Shown here: piece by piece, positions 19,351 through 27,503 of the stretch | Numbering within the stretch: the stretch's first letter is position 1 | Layout of the letters: the number at the start of each line of letters is the position of its first letter | Source of the DNA: JACRLV01 sp045863555 | GTDB taxonomy: Bacteria; Planctomycetota; Phycisphaerae; UBA1845; Fen-1342 | Direction: 5' to 3' | Length of the DNA: 64,000 bases | Assembly (NCBI GenBank): GCA_045863555.1 | Contig: BTUU01000005.1 | Coordinates: forward strand, 186,001 to 250,000 | Notes under the pieces: model-generated | Told to the model about the DNA's origin: nothing | The model's database searches: none | The model's input: the letters and a program-made list of their open reading frames with translations, nothing else | Translations under genes and position numbers: made by a program

Positions 19351-19424
19351 TGAACACTCCCGCGCTATCCTCGCCTTCGGCGTTCTTATCGAGTCTGCGA
19401 ATCTCAACGAACGGAGGAATGAAC

Positions 19425-22037
19425 ATGAGGCGTTTTCTGGGAGTCTCCATCCTCGCGGCGGGCCTCGGCGCTCCCGCATTCGGGCAGTACGACTGCCCGA
19501 ACATCACCTGCGACCAGGCCCCGCACACCGGCCGGCAGGTGAACATCAGCGGCGCCACGCTGCTGCGCGGGTTCTTCTTCACGGGTGCGCATAGCAACGA
19601 CTTTCTGGATGTGAACGGCGACGGCTGCTTCGGCTTCGATGAGAATCCGCAGCCCGGCGACCCCTGCTTCCCCAACGTCGTCCAGCAACTCGCGCCGATC
19701 GGCAATTACTCTACCTGGTGGATCGTCCAGAACCGCGCCGTCGGATCCGTCGAGGGCTTTGACGAGTTCATCACCTTCCAGCTCTGCTGCGATCTCCCGG
19801 AAGCGCTCGTCACCGATGAGAGCACGATCAACAGCCAGGTCTATGCCAACGGCGCAGGCCCGATCCTCGGCGGCTGCATCCAGGACAACGACGGCGACGG
19901 CATCCCGACGGGCGCCGGAAACGGCAGCGGAACCGGAACGCCCGTCTGCCCCTGCTCAATCGACATCGCCATTCTCGACGTTCCGAGCCGCTGGGCGGCG
20001 CAGGGCCCGGCCGGCGCACCGAGCTTCTCCCGCAAGCCCGGCCAGTCGGGCTACGGCCAGAACCCCAACGCGACCATCGCGCTGACGCTCAGCGCGTGCA
20101 GCTCGCAGAACCCCGGCCCGACGCTCCAGCCGCTCTCGCTGCTTTCGCGCGCATGCAGCCCGACGGCGCTGAACAACAACACGCTCGCACCCGACGATTT
20201 CACGCTCTTCGACTTCACCTTCGCCTCGGCCCCGGTCGTCCCCATCGTCAACCGCGGCGTGGGCATCGCGAACTTCACGTACACAGACCTGCGCTATCTC
20301 CAGGTCACCGGCCGCATGCCCAGCGGTGAAAATCTCGCCGCCGGCTGCCGCGACGCCGGCTCGGGCACGCGCAACGCCTGGGCCAACTCGCTCGGCATCG
20401 ACCCCTCCTGGGCCAACGGCGACAATCGCGGCGGCCGGACGACCAGCACCGCCCGCACCAATCTCGGTCCCTGTCATCGCGTGAGCCTGTGCGGCAGCTC
20501 GAGCCACCTCGAAAACGCCGTCCAGCAGCGCCGCCTCGCCGTCGGCTACACCGGCATCGCCGGTTCGACGGCCGCCGTCGCCGACGCCTACCAGGGCCTG
20601 TACGAGGTCGCGAACGTCAAGAAGGACATCGCCGGCGGCACGCAGTTCGTCCGCCCGACCGTCGCGAGCATCATCGACAACGACGACGTGAACACCGGCT
20701 ACCAGATCGCCGGCCCCGCGACCTTCACCACCCGCGGCGACATCAACGTCAGCTCGCCGCTCTCGCCGAGCTACAACCCGGCGCTTCCGCAGGCCATGGA
20801 AAATGCGAACGCGGCCGACTACCTCTACAACATCCAGCAGTCGATCGCCGGCTTCACCTGCTCCGGCTGCACGTCGCTGAGCGACAACCAGCTCATGCCG
20901 GGGCAGTTCCTCGCCCGCACCTTCTTCCTCTTCGACGGCGTCGACGCCCGCCAGAGCCTTACCGATCCGACGGTCTTCACGCCGCAGACGCCGAACGCCG
21001 AACTCCGCGCGTTCATCCTCGCGAACAACAACCTCGGCACCGGCCGGCCCGCCGACGGCGTCGTCACGCCGGACTACGGCGCGATCAACACAGCCGGCCT
21101 TGTCCCGAACCGCGGCTCGTCGTACGGCTACTTCGCCCCCGGCGGCCGGCAGTTCCCCGGCGCGCCCGCCGGCGTCCGCCTCTCGACGCGGAACCGCATC
21201 CAGGGCGACTTCCTCTACGACTTCGCCCGCAATGTGAACGACATCCCGAACATGATGGCCGCGTTCGCGGCCGGGCGCGACGGCGACGGTGTCCCGCTCT
21301 ACACGCAGCCGGTCACGAACCCGCCGGGCGGCGAGCCGAACAACGCCGGCGACCTCGCCGCGGACGTGATCCTCGTCGATGTCATCGGCGACTTTGACGG
21401 TAGCGGCACCTTCGACGCCGCCGACATCCGCTACTTCGCCGACGGTCTTGCCATGACGACCGGCGCCAACCCGACGCTGAACCGCGCGATCGGCTTCTGC
21501 CGCGTCGACCAGAACTGGACGACCAGCCAGAGCGGCCGGCCCGCGGGCAACTTCTTCAACACGACCGTCGTCCGCCCGGACGGCACGACCGTACCCTACA
21601 ACGCGGGCGTATCGCGGTTCGACGTGGCCGGCGCGGCGTCGGTCGCCAAGGGCGACGCTCCGATCGGCGCGGACGGCGTCGTCGATCTCGACGACCTGAA
21701 CTACATCCTGGCGAACTTCGGCGACTGGAACGATCTCGAAGTCGCACAGAACATCGACCTCAGCTGCGATATGAACGGCGACCTGCGCATCGACGGCGCG
21801 GACGTGGCGGCGCTCTTCTGCTGTGCCTGGGGCGCGCCGCAGGGCGACCTGGACTTCGACGGCGACGTCGACATCAGCGACCTCGCGAGCCTGCTCGCGA
21901 ACTTCGGTTCTACGAGCGGCGCAGGCTATGAGAACGGCGACATCGACTTCGACGGCGACGTGGACATCAGCGACCTGGCGAGCCTGCTCGCGAACTTCGG
22001 TTCGAGCGGCTGCAGTCCGGGAAGCTGCTGCAACTAG
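19425..22037 (+). CDS. Large secreted protein with repeated dockerin-like EF-hand tail
   Basis: An 870-residue exported protein. The signal peptide MRRFLGVSILAAGLGAPAFG is followed by QYDCPNITC. The long middle (to about residue 640) is rich in Asn, Gly and Thr with many Cys, and has no domain I can name. From about residue 650 there is a chain of calcium-binding EF-hand-like segments (DFDGSGTFDAADI, ADGVVDLDDL, CDMNGDLRIDGADV). It ends with two near-identical dockerin-type units sharing FDGDVDISDLASLLANFGS. These two units are also nearly identical at DNA level (about 21849-21914 and 21945-22007), implying recent duplication. The ATG at 19425 is set by GGAGG seven bases upstream; an earlier ATG at 19419 is too close to it. 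Confidence 0.85.
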   Translation: MRRFLGVSILAAGLGAPAFGQYDCPNITCDQAPHTGRQVNISGATLLRGFFFTGAHSNDFLDVNGDGCFGFDENPQPGDPCFPNVVQQLAPIGNYSTWWIVQNRAVGSVEGFDEFITFQLCCDLPEALVTDESTINSQVYANGAGPILGGCIQDNDGDGIPTGAGNGSGTGTPVCPCSIDIAILDVPSRWAAQGPAGAPSFSRKPGQSGYGQNPNATIALTLSACSSQNPGPTLQPLSLLSRACSPTALNNNTLAPDDFTLFDFTFASAPVVPIVNRGVGIANFTYTDLRYLQVTGRMPSGENLAAGCRDAGSGTRNAWANSLGIDPSWANGDNRGGRTTSTARTNLGPCHRVSLCGSSSHLENAVQQRRLAVGYTGIAGSTAAVADAYQGLYEVANVKKDIAGGTQFVRPTVASIIDNDDVNTGYQIAGPATFTTRGDINVSSPLSPSYNPALPQAMENANAADYLYNIQQSIAGFTCSGCTSLSDNQLMPGQFLARTFFLFDGVDARQSLTDPTVFTPQTPNAELRAFILANNNLGTGRPADGVVTPDYGAINTAGLVPNRGSSYGYFAPGGRQFPGAPAGVRLSTRNRIQGDFLYDFARNVNDIPNMMAAFAAGRDGDGVPLYTQPVTNPPGGEPNNAGDLAADVILVDVIGDFDGSGTFDAADIRYFADGLAMTTGANPTLNRAIGFCRVDQNWTTSQSGRPAGNFFNTTVVRPDGTTVPYNAGVSRFDVAGAASVAKGDAPIGADGVVDLDDLNYILANFGDWNDLEVAQNIDLSCDMNGDLRIDGADVAALFCCAWGAPQGDLDFDGDVDISDLASLLANFGSTSGAGYENGDIDFDGDVDISDLASLLANFGSSGCSPGSCCN

Positions 22038-22070
22038 ACCGCGGACCTGACGAATCCTGACCCCCCAACC

Positions 22071-22105
22071 GGCCGGGGCCGCTTCCTTCGTGGGCGGCCT
22101 CGGCC
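22071..22105. terminator. Hairpin after the dockerin gene
   Basis: A 12-base stem pairs GGCCGGGGCCGC (22071-22082) with GCGGCCTCGGCC (22094-22105), with one G-T pair and an 11-base loop. No T run follows, so termination is likely but not certain. Confidence 0.6.
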
Positions 22106-22264
22106 ATTCTCATATCGAGACGGGCACCGGGTGCGCGGTCGGCCGGAACGGCGGCGCATCGTCTCCGCGCGAGCGCGGGAAATCACCGGGTTGCCGAATC
22201 GGGCGGTTTCGTGGATAATTCGGGACTCGGTTTTTCACAAGTTCATCCGGGCGGAGAGTCGTGC

Positions 22265-22993
22265 ATGGGAGCCAAGCTCCAGGCGCTGCTTGAATTTCAG
22301 GACATCGAGTTTCAGATCGTCGACATCCGACGCAAGCTGGAACAGAAAGAGCGGCTCGTCAGAGCCCAGCAGAAGAAGATCGACGGGCACAAGGCCGCGG
22401 TCGAGGCCGAGCGGGCCGAGATCCGCCGGATGCAGGCTTCCTTCGACGAGGCGGATCTAGACGTCAAGGCGCGGTCCAGCCACATCGCCAAGCTTCGCGA
22501 GCACCTGAACAGCGTCAAGACCAACAAGGAATACGCCGCCGTCCTCCAGCAGATCAACAGCGAGAAAGCCGACGTCAGCCGCGTCGAAACGCGGGCCCTG
22601 GAGATCATGAGCGCCATCGAGGCCCGCAATGCCGCTCTCGCCGAAAAGGAAAAGGCCCACGCCGCCGAGGTTGCCCGGCTCGATCTCCTCAAGCAGGAGG
22701 TCGCTCACACGACCGCCGCCTTCAGCGGCCGCACCGCGGAACTCGAAAAGCGCCGCGCCGCCGCCGCGGCCAGGCTCGACAAGGAATCCGTCGCGCTCTT
22801 CGAGCGGCTCAGCGAGCGCTTCGACGGCGAAGCCACCGCGGAACTGCTGCGGCCGAACCCGCGCTTCGACGAATTCGTCTGCGGCGGATGCAACATGAAT
22901 GTCCAGACTGACCGCGCGAACGTGCTCAAGATGCGCGATGAGCTGGTGACGTGCAAGAACTGCGGGCGAATTCTCTTCATCCGTGAGGGCTAG
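22265..22993 (+). CDS. Coiled-coil C4-type zinc-ribbon protein (CT398-like)
   Basis: A 242-residue cytosolic protein. Residues about 1-175 are a long charged coiled coil (EFQDIEFQIVDIRRKLEQKE, later KLREHLNSVKTNKEYAAVL). The C-terminus has two CxxC pairs, FVCGGCNMNV and VTCKNCGRILF, forming a zinc ribbon. This family is widespread and its role is not firmly established; links to surface structures or nucleic acid have been proposed. In many bacteria it lies next to an RNase HI gene, as here. The ATG at 22265 has GGAGAG upstream, while the frame extends to 22211. Confidence 0.9.
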   Translation: MGAKLQALLEFQDIEFQIVDIRRKLEQKERLVRAQQKKIDGHKAAVEAERAEIRRMQASFDEADLDVKARSSHIAKLREHLNSVKTNKEYAAVLQQINSEKADVSRVETRALEIMSAIEARNAALAEKEKAHAAEVARLDLLKQEVAHTTAAFSGRTAELEKRRAAAAARLDKESVALFERLSERFDGEATAELLRPNPRFDEFVCGGCNMNVQTDRANVLKMRDELVTCKNCGRILFIREG

Positions 22994-23049
22994 CGGATTC
23001 GCCGTTCGGGAATCGCCTGGCGCGGCCGCACGACGCCGCCGCGCATCGA

Positions 23050-23913
23050 GTGCACGCTAGCGGGGCCGCTGTGGGATTGGTGATTCACGTCGACGGCGGC
23101 TCACGCGGAAACCCCGGTCCCGCCGGCGCGGGCGTGGTCATCTGCGACGAAAACGGCGCCCGGCTCCACGAAGGCGCGTACTTTCTCGGCACGCAGACCA
23201 ACAACAGCGCCGAGTACCAGGCCCTGATCCGCGGCCTCCAGCGGGCCGAAAAACTCGCCGCCCGGCCGATTCACATCCGCTCGGACAGCGAACTGCTCGT
23301 CCGCCAGCTCATCGGCGAATACCGCGTCAAGAACCAGGCCCTCGCCGCGCTCTTCACGCAGGTGCAGATGCTGCTGCTGCGCTTCGGCGGATGGCAGATC
23401 CGGCATGTGCCCCGCGAGCAGAACCAGCGCGCCGACGAACTCGCGAATCTCGCCATGGACCGGAAGCGCGACGTCATCGTCTTCGACGTCGACCAGCCCG
23501 CCGAGAACGGAAACGGCGGCGGCGGAAGCGCTCCGCCCACCTCTCCGGCCGGGTCCGCCGGCCCGCCCGCACCCGACGCACCGCCGGGCCGGACGCCGCC
23601 GGAAGCCGCAGCCGCCGAACACGATCCCGACACGATCGACGTTCGGATCTCCGCGGCCAGCGCGCCGGTTGCGGGCCGCTGTCCCGCGGGGGCGTGGCTG
23701 GACGAGCCGATCACCGTGCGCTCGACGCTCCCGGGCGGGATCTGCATCCACGCCGCGCACGCGCTGCTGCCGACGATCCTGGCCGTGCAGAGCACCGAAT
23801 CCGACGAGCTGTCGAGCGTGCCGACGCTGACGCTGCGCTGCGGCAAGCCGGGCTGCGGCGCCAAGTTCCTCATCGCGCCGGTCCGCGGAACGAACGGGCA
23901 CACGAAAAGCTGA
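23050..23913 (+). CDS. Ribonuclease HI with extra C-terminal domain
   Basis: A 287-residue protein. Residues about 10-140 are an RNase HI fold with all four carboxylates: Asp15 (HVDGGSRGNPGPAG), Glu55 (NNSAEYQAL), Asp79 (RSDSELL) and Asp129 (NQRADELAN). It should cleave RNA in RNA-DNA hybrids. A Gly/Pro-rich linker (about 158-195) leads to a C-terminal domain with GRCPAGAWLDEP, GGICIHAAHALLPTILA and LRCGKPGCGAKFLI. This order of motifs resembles the small TIGR04076 family, which I propose with moderate confidence. The GTG at 23050 is the first usable start; GTGs at 23071 and 23080 are alternatives, and no ribosome binding site clearly decides. It follows the zinc-ribbon gene by 56 bases. Confidence 0.85.
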   Translation: MHASGAAVGLVIHVDGGSRGNPGPAGAGVVICDENGARLHEGAYFLGTQTNNSAEYQALIRGLQRAEKLAARPIHIRSDSELLVRQLIGEYRVKNQALAALFTQVQMLLLRFGGWQIRHVPREQNQRADELANLAMDRKRDVIVFDVDQPAENGNGGGGSAPPTSPAGSAGPPAPDAPPGRTPPEAAAAEHDPDTIDVRISAASAPVAGRCPAGAWLDEPITVRSTLPGGICIHAAHALLPTILAVQSTESDELSSVPTLTLRCGKPGCGAKFLIAPVRGTNGHTKS

Positions 23914-23935
23914 ACGGCCGCAGCGGACCCTTGAA

Positions 23936-23968
23936 ACAGAAAACGGCCCGGCGCTGACCGCCGGGCCG
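23936..23968 (-). terminator. Intrinsic terminator after rplL
   Basis: A perfect 10-base stem, CGGCCCGGCG (23944-23953) with CGCCGGGCCG (23959-23968), and a five-base loop. On the minus strand it is followed by TTTTCTGTTT. It ends the ribosomal protein cluster and also separates it from the convergent RNase HI gene. Confidence 0.88.
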
Positions 23969-24024
23969 CGTGTGCATCTGTCGCCGAGGCCGACCGCCGC
24001 GAGGCGATCGACGGCGAATTCGGA

Positions 24025-24420
24025 CTACTGGATCTCGACGGTCGCGCCGGCGGCCTCGAGTTCCTTCTTCCACTTGTCGGCGTCTTCCTTGCTGACGTTT
24101 TCGAGCAGCGGCTTCGGCGCCTCGTCGGCGATCGCCTTGGCTTCCTTGAGGCCCAGGTCGCTGCGGGCCGCGCGGATGACCTTGATGACGTTCATCTTGT
24201 TCGCGCCGGCGGCCTTGACGATGACGGTGAACTCGGTCTTCTCTTCGGCCTTCGCCGCGCCGGCGCCGCCGGCATCCGCCGGAGCCGCCATCATCACCGC
24301 GCCGCCCGCGGCGGGCTCGATGCCGTACTTTTCCTTCATGTAGTCCACGAGCTCTTTCGCCTGGATGAGCGAAAGACCGGCGATCTTGTCGCCGATTTCC
24401 ATGATTGCTGCTTCTGCCAT
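24025..24420 (-). CDS. rplL: Large ribosomal subunit protein bL12 (L7/L12)
   Basis: Forms the mobile stalk that recruits translation factors. The 131-residue chain has the N-terminal dimerisation helix region (IGDKIAGLSLIQAKELVDYM), an Ala/Gly-rich hinge (about 36-58) and the C-terminal factor-binding domain (KTEFTVIVKAAGANKMNVIK, then GLKEAKAIADEAPK). It is the last gene of the cluster. Unlike the canonical order, the next feature is a terminator rather than rpoB. The gap to rplJ is 242 bases and contains a three-hairpin repeat. Confidence 0.98.
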   Translation of the reverse strand: MAEAAIMEIGDKIAGLSLIQAKELVDYMKEKYGIEPAAGGAVMMAAPADAGGAGAAKAEEKTEFTVIVKAAGANKMNVIKVIRAARSDLGLKEAKAIADEAPKPLLENVSKEDADKWKKELEAAGATVEIQ

Positions 24421-24551
24421 GACTCAAACTCCACGCATCAGACACATTCGACCGCCCTGATAGCCGCCGCCCCATTGGCGGCGTTTCATCCGCGATGCGG
24501 AACACTCAGGTGCGCGTCGGATTTCGCTTTCTGGGGTGGGCTCACACCACG

Positions 24552-24642
24552 CGCCGTAGTGCAAAGCTCCGCTTTGCAATTACCACCCACCGCCGTAGTG
24601 AAAAGCTCCGCTTCGCAATTACAAACCGGAGGTTTGCACTAC
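24552..24642. repeat. Three-hairpin palindromic element between rplL and rplJ
   Basis: Two 32-base units (24552-24583 and 24591-24622, 30 identical positions) each contain a small palindrome (GCAAAGC-TCC-GCTTTGC in unit 1). A third, inverted segment (24623-24642) contains AAACCGGAGGTTT and ends in TTTGCACTAC, the exact complement of GTAGTGCAAA at 24556-24565. The whole folds as a cloverleaf closed by a 10-base stem. This resembles bacterial REP/BIME or MITE-like elements. Confidence 0.85.
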
Positions 24643-24662
24643 GACTCCCCTGGCATCCGCCG

Positions 24663-25190
24663 TTACGCCGGCGCCTTTTCCAGCTTCTCGATCAGCGACT
24701 TCACGCAGCCGAGAATCTTCCCGCCGCCGGAGTTGATGGCGCTCATCAGCTTCGAGCCCGGCGACATTGCGATCGACAGGATCTGGGCCTGGAGGTCGCG
24801 CTTGCCCGGCATCTTCGACAGGCCCGAGACCAGCGACTCGGAGATGAACTCGCCTTCGAGCACGGCGGCCCGGAGCTTCATCCCCTTGATCCTGGGCATC
24901 CATTCTTCGATGACCTTGGCCGCCTCGGTCGCGCTCTCGCCGCCGGTGATGATCGACACCGAGCCGGTCGCGGCGCCGCCGAGCTTCTCCAGCTTCGAGC
25001 CCGTGACGGCGCGGCGGAAGAGCGCCGTCTTGACCATCTGCATGCGCATGTTCTTGGAGCGCAGGCTGCGGCGGAATTCGTTGCTCGTCGTGCCGTCGAC
25101 GCCGACGAACTCGACCCAGACCGCGTTCTCGAGCGCGCCGTAGCGGCTCTTGAGCTGGTCGGTGATCAGCTGTTTGATTGTCTTGCTCAT
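24663..25190 (-). CDS. rplJ: Large ribosomal subunit protein uL10
   Basis: Anchors the L7/L12 dimers to 23S rRNA. The 175-residue chain has the usual start (MSKTIKQLITDQLKSRY), the RNA-binding N-terminal domain (LRSKNMRMQMVKTALFRRAV) and the C-terminal stalk helix (GGGKILGCVKSLIEKLEKA). It begins three bases after the rplA stop, so no separate L10 leader RNA fits upstream of it. Autoregulation, if any, must act elsewhere. The insertion of a repeat between this gene and rplL may alter their relative expression. Confidence 0.97.
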   Translation of the reverse strand: MSKTIKQLITDQLKSRYGALENAVWVEFVGVDGTTSNEFRRSLRSKNMRMQMVKTALFRRAVTGSKLEKLGGAATGSVSIITGGESATEAAKVIEEWMPRIKGMKLRAAVLEGEFISESLVSGLSKMPGKRDLQAQILSIAMSPGSKLMSAINSGGGKILGCVKSLIEKLEKAPA

Positions 25191-25193
25191 CGC

Positions 25194-25895
25194 TTATTCC
25201 TCCGCCGCCGCGCCGCCGCCGACTTCCAGCTGGACGCCCGGGGTCATGGACCCGCTGATGACCACCTTCTTCATGAAGACGCCCTTGGACGTCTGGGGCT
25301 TGAGCTTGCGGATGTGCTCGATGAAGGCGTTGATGTTCCCCGCGAGCGCGTCGTCGCCGAAGCTCATCTTTCCGACGATCGCATGGACGTTTCCAAACGA
25401 GTCGTTGCGGAATTCGACCTTGCCGGCCGCGTATTCCTTCACCGCGCCCGCGATATCCGCGGTCACGGTCCCGCTCTTGGGCGAGGGCATCTTGCCCTGC
25501 GGACCGAGCACCTTGCCCAGCTTGCCGACCTTGCCCATCAGCGACGGGTGGGCGATCGCCACGTCAAAGTCCAGCCAGCCCTTCGAGACCTTGTCGATGA
25601 GCTCGTCGTGACCCGCTTCGATCGCACCCGCGGCCTTGGCCGCCGCGATCTCCGTCTCCGGGCAGAACGCGATCACCTTCTTCGTCGCGCCGATTCCGTT
25701 CGGCAGGCTGACCGAGCCGCGGACAAGCTGGTCCGCCTGCTTGGGGTCGATGCCGAGGTTGAAGACGATGTCGATGGACTGATCGAATTTCGGTTTGGAG
25801 AAGGACTTGAGCGCCTTCACCGCGTCCGCCACCGGCAGCGCGTGCTTGGGCTGCCGATCGGCGTCTTTTCGATAACGCTTGCCGCGATGTCGCAT
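25194..25895 (-). CDS. rplA: Large ribosomal subunit protein uL1
   Basis: Binds 23S rRNA at the E-site stalk and in many bacteria represses its own operon. The 233-residue chain has typical segments: ALPVADAVKALKSFSKPKFD, IDPKQADQLVRG, the conserved GKVGKLGKVLGPQGKMPSPK, and GTVTADIAGAVKEYAAGKVEF. In most bacteria rplA follows rplK directly. Here an 81-codon gene and a 167-base gap with a hairpin (CAGCCG/CGGCTG near 25947) separate them. Confidence 0.97.
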   Translation of the reverse strand: MRHRGKRYRKDADRQPKHALPVADAVKALKSFSKPKFDQSIDIVFNLGIDPKQADQLVRGSVSLPNGIGATKKVIAFCPETEIAAAKAAGAIEAGHDELIDKVSKGWLDFDVAIAHPSLMGKVGKLGKVLGPQGKMPSPKSGTVTADIAGAVKEYAAGKVEFRNDSFGNVHAIVGKMSFGDDALAGNINAFIEHIRKLKPQTSKGVFMKKVVISGSMTPGVQLEVGGGAAAEE

Positions 25896-26062
25896 GCAGA
25901 AGCTCCCACCATTGCCAGGCCCGTGGTCAGGCCGCCAGACACACAGCCGACTTCGGCTGTCGTGTGTGCGGTCCGCGCCGTGCGAACCGCGCTACTTCGT
26001 TCGGAGGGCGCGAAGGCCCTTCATCGCCCAGCTCGCCGGTCGCCGGGCGAGAAAATCGCCCG

Positions 26063-26308
26063 CTACCGGCTGTAGCTGCTCGTTTCCTTCGAGCCCGGCC
26101 GGTTCAGGCCCGTGCTGAAGGTCTGCGTCGGTGCGTCGTAGTAGACCGTCCAGTCGCGGCGGCAGATCTCCATCAGGATCGGCACTTCCTCGCCGTCCTT
26201 GATGTCGACCGTGTGCTTGGAGCCGTCCTCGAGCAGCAGGCAGAACGACCAGGCCACCGCGCCGTCGCAGAACTTGGCCGTGATCTCGTATTTATCGACG
26301 GCTTTCAT
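26063..26308 (-). CDS. Unrecognised 81-residue protein inserted between rplK and rplA
   Basis: The start codon overlaps the rplK stop in the sequence TGATG, indicating translational coupling and arguing that the gene is real. The protein begins MKAVDKYEITAKFCDGAVAW, continues with EDGSKHTVDIKDGEEVP and ICRRDWTVYYD, and ends in a Ser/Pro-rich tail. It looks like a small soluble beta-rich domain, with two Cys and no zinc pair or membrane segment. I do not recognise a family. Its position inside a ribosomal protein cluster suggests a link to translation or to regulation of the cluster, which is inference. Confidence 0.7.
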   Translation of the reverse strand: MKAVDKYEITAKFCDGAVAWSFCLLLEDGSKHTVDIKDGEEVPILMEICRRDWTVYYDAPTQTFSTGLNRPGSKETSSYSR

Positions 26309-26757
26309 CAGTCGACCACCTCGATGCCCATCGACCGCGCCGTGCCTTCGACGATCCGCATGCCCGCCTCGACGTCGAAGCAGTTCAGATCCTGGATCTT
26401 CGTCTCGGCGATCTTGCGCACGTCCGCCCTGGTCACGCGGCCGACCTTTTCGCGGTTCGGCACGCCCGAGCCCTTCTCGACGATCGCCGCGCCGGCCGCC
26501 AGCGGCTTGGCCGCCTTGACGAGCAGCGCCGACGCCGGCGGACTCTTGATGACGAAGTCGAAGGACTTGTCCTTGTAGACGGTGAGCACCGCGGGCACGA
26601 CCATGCCGTCGTAGTGCTTCGTGCGCGCGTTGAACTGCGTCACGAACTGGCCGATGTTCACGCCGTGCTGACCGAGCGCCGGGCCGATGGGCGGCGCCGG
26701 GGTGGCCTTGCCGCCGGGGGCCTGGATTTTCACTGTTGCGACGACTGCCTTTGCCAT
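26308..26757 (-). CDS. rplK: Large ribosomal subunit protein uL11
   Basis: Part of the GTPase-associated centre with 23S rRNA. The 149-residue chain has the Pro-rich N-terminal domain (KIQAPGGKATPAPPIGPALG, QHGVNIGQFVTQFNA) and the RNA-binding C-terminal domain (VGRVTRADVRKIAETKIQDL, ending MGIEVVD). It is preceded on the transcript by a 149-base spacer holding two repeat copies, so it may not be tightly coupled to nusG. Confidence 0.98.
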   Translation of the reverse strand: MAKAVVATVKIQAPGGKATPAPPIGPALGQHGVNIGQFVTQFNARTKHYDGMVVPAVLTVYKDKSFDFVIKSPPASALLVKAAKPLAAGAAIVEKGSGVPNREKVGRVTRADVRKIAETKIQDLNCFDVEAGMRIVEGTARSMGIEVVD

Positions 26758-26787
26758 GACTGCTTACCCTGCCTTTGCCTGCCTCGC

Positions 26788-26896
26788 CCTCGCTAGCGCG
26801 TCGGGCTCGGATTACTTCGCTGTTCGCTCTTCGCTGTTCGCTGTTCGAACTTCGCTCATCCCGCCCACACCCTCGCTCGCGCGTCGGGCTCGGATT
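26788..26896. repeat. Two copies of a dispersed repeat between nusG and rplK
   Basis: Copies at 26788-26814 and 26870-26896 read CCCTCGCTxGCGCGTCGGGCTCGGATT on the plus strand and differ at one base. The same motif in reverse orientation occurs twice at 43816-43878. Between the two copies lies a run of TTCGCTGTTCGC-type short repeats (26815-26847). Confidence 0.85.
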
Positions 26897-26906
26897 CGGG
26901 CGCCGA

Positions 26907-27503
26907 TCAGATCAGTTCCACCGTCCAGTATTCGATTTCGATGGGCGTGGCGCGGCCGAAGATCGTGACGATGACCTTGACCTTGCCCTTCTGCGTGTCG
27001 ATTTCGTCGACGATGCCCTCGAAATTCTCGAAGGCGCCTTCGCGGATCTTGACCTTGTCGCCCTTCTTGAAGTTCAGGTTCGCCAGCGTCGGCTGGTCCT
27101 CCGGCTTGATCGCCGCGGCGATCAGCCCCTCGACCTCGGCCGTCGAAAGCGGCGTGGGCTTGCCGCCGGAGCTGATGAAATCACCGACGCCGCTGGTCTC
27201 CTTGATCAGGAACCAGACGTTTTCGGCGATCGAGCCGTCGGGCTGCGTCTTCATCTCGACGAAGACATAGCCGGGGTAGAGCTTTCGCTCGTATACCCGC
27301 GCCGTGCCGCCCTTGAGCCGCTTTTCCTTCTGCGTCGGGACGAGCACCCGGCCGACGAACTCGTCGATCTTCTCGATCTTGACTTTGCGCTCCAGGGCGT
27401 CGCGGACGTGGTCCTCGCGATTCGACGCGACCTTCAGCGCGTACCAGTTCATGCCCGGCTGCACCAGCGGTTCGGCCTGCTTGTCCGATGCGGTCGTCAT
27501 CAT
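26907..27503 (-). CDS. nusG: Transcription elongation and antitermination factor NusG
   Basis: Binds RNA polymerase and couples it to the ribosome or Rho. The 198-residue chain has the NGN domain (NWYALKVASNREDHVRDAL, then YPGYVFVEMKTQPDG) and the KOW domain (KKGDKVKIREGAFENFEGIV). The short loop between strands contains an acidic insertion typical of many phyla. The start overlaps the secE stop (ATGATGA), so translational coupling is expected; either of two adjacent ATGs (27503 or 27500) may be used. Confidence 0.97.
   Translation of the reverse strand: MMTTASDKQAEPLVQPGMNWYALKVASNREDHVRDALERKVKIEKIDEFVGRVLVPTQKEKRLKGGTARVYERKLYPGYVFVEMKTQPDGSIAENVWFLIKETSGVGDFISSGGKPTPLSTAEVEGLIAAAIKPEDQPTLANLNFKKGDKVKIREGAFENFEGIVDEIDTQKGKVKVIVTIFGRATPIEIEYWTVELI

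Noticed and set aside
22994..23049. RNase P RNA (rnpB) next to the zinc-ribbon and RNase HI genes, as in some other bacteria
   Set aside because: The gap is only 56 bases and shows no P4 or other conserved rnpB segment.
24495..26075. Plus-strand ORF of 526 codons across rplJ and rplA
   Set aside because: Antisense to two unmistakable ribosomal protein genes.
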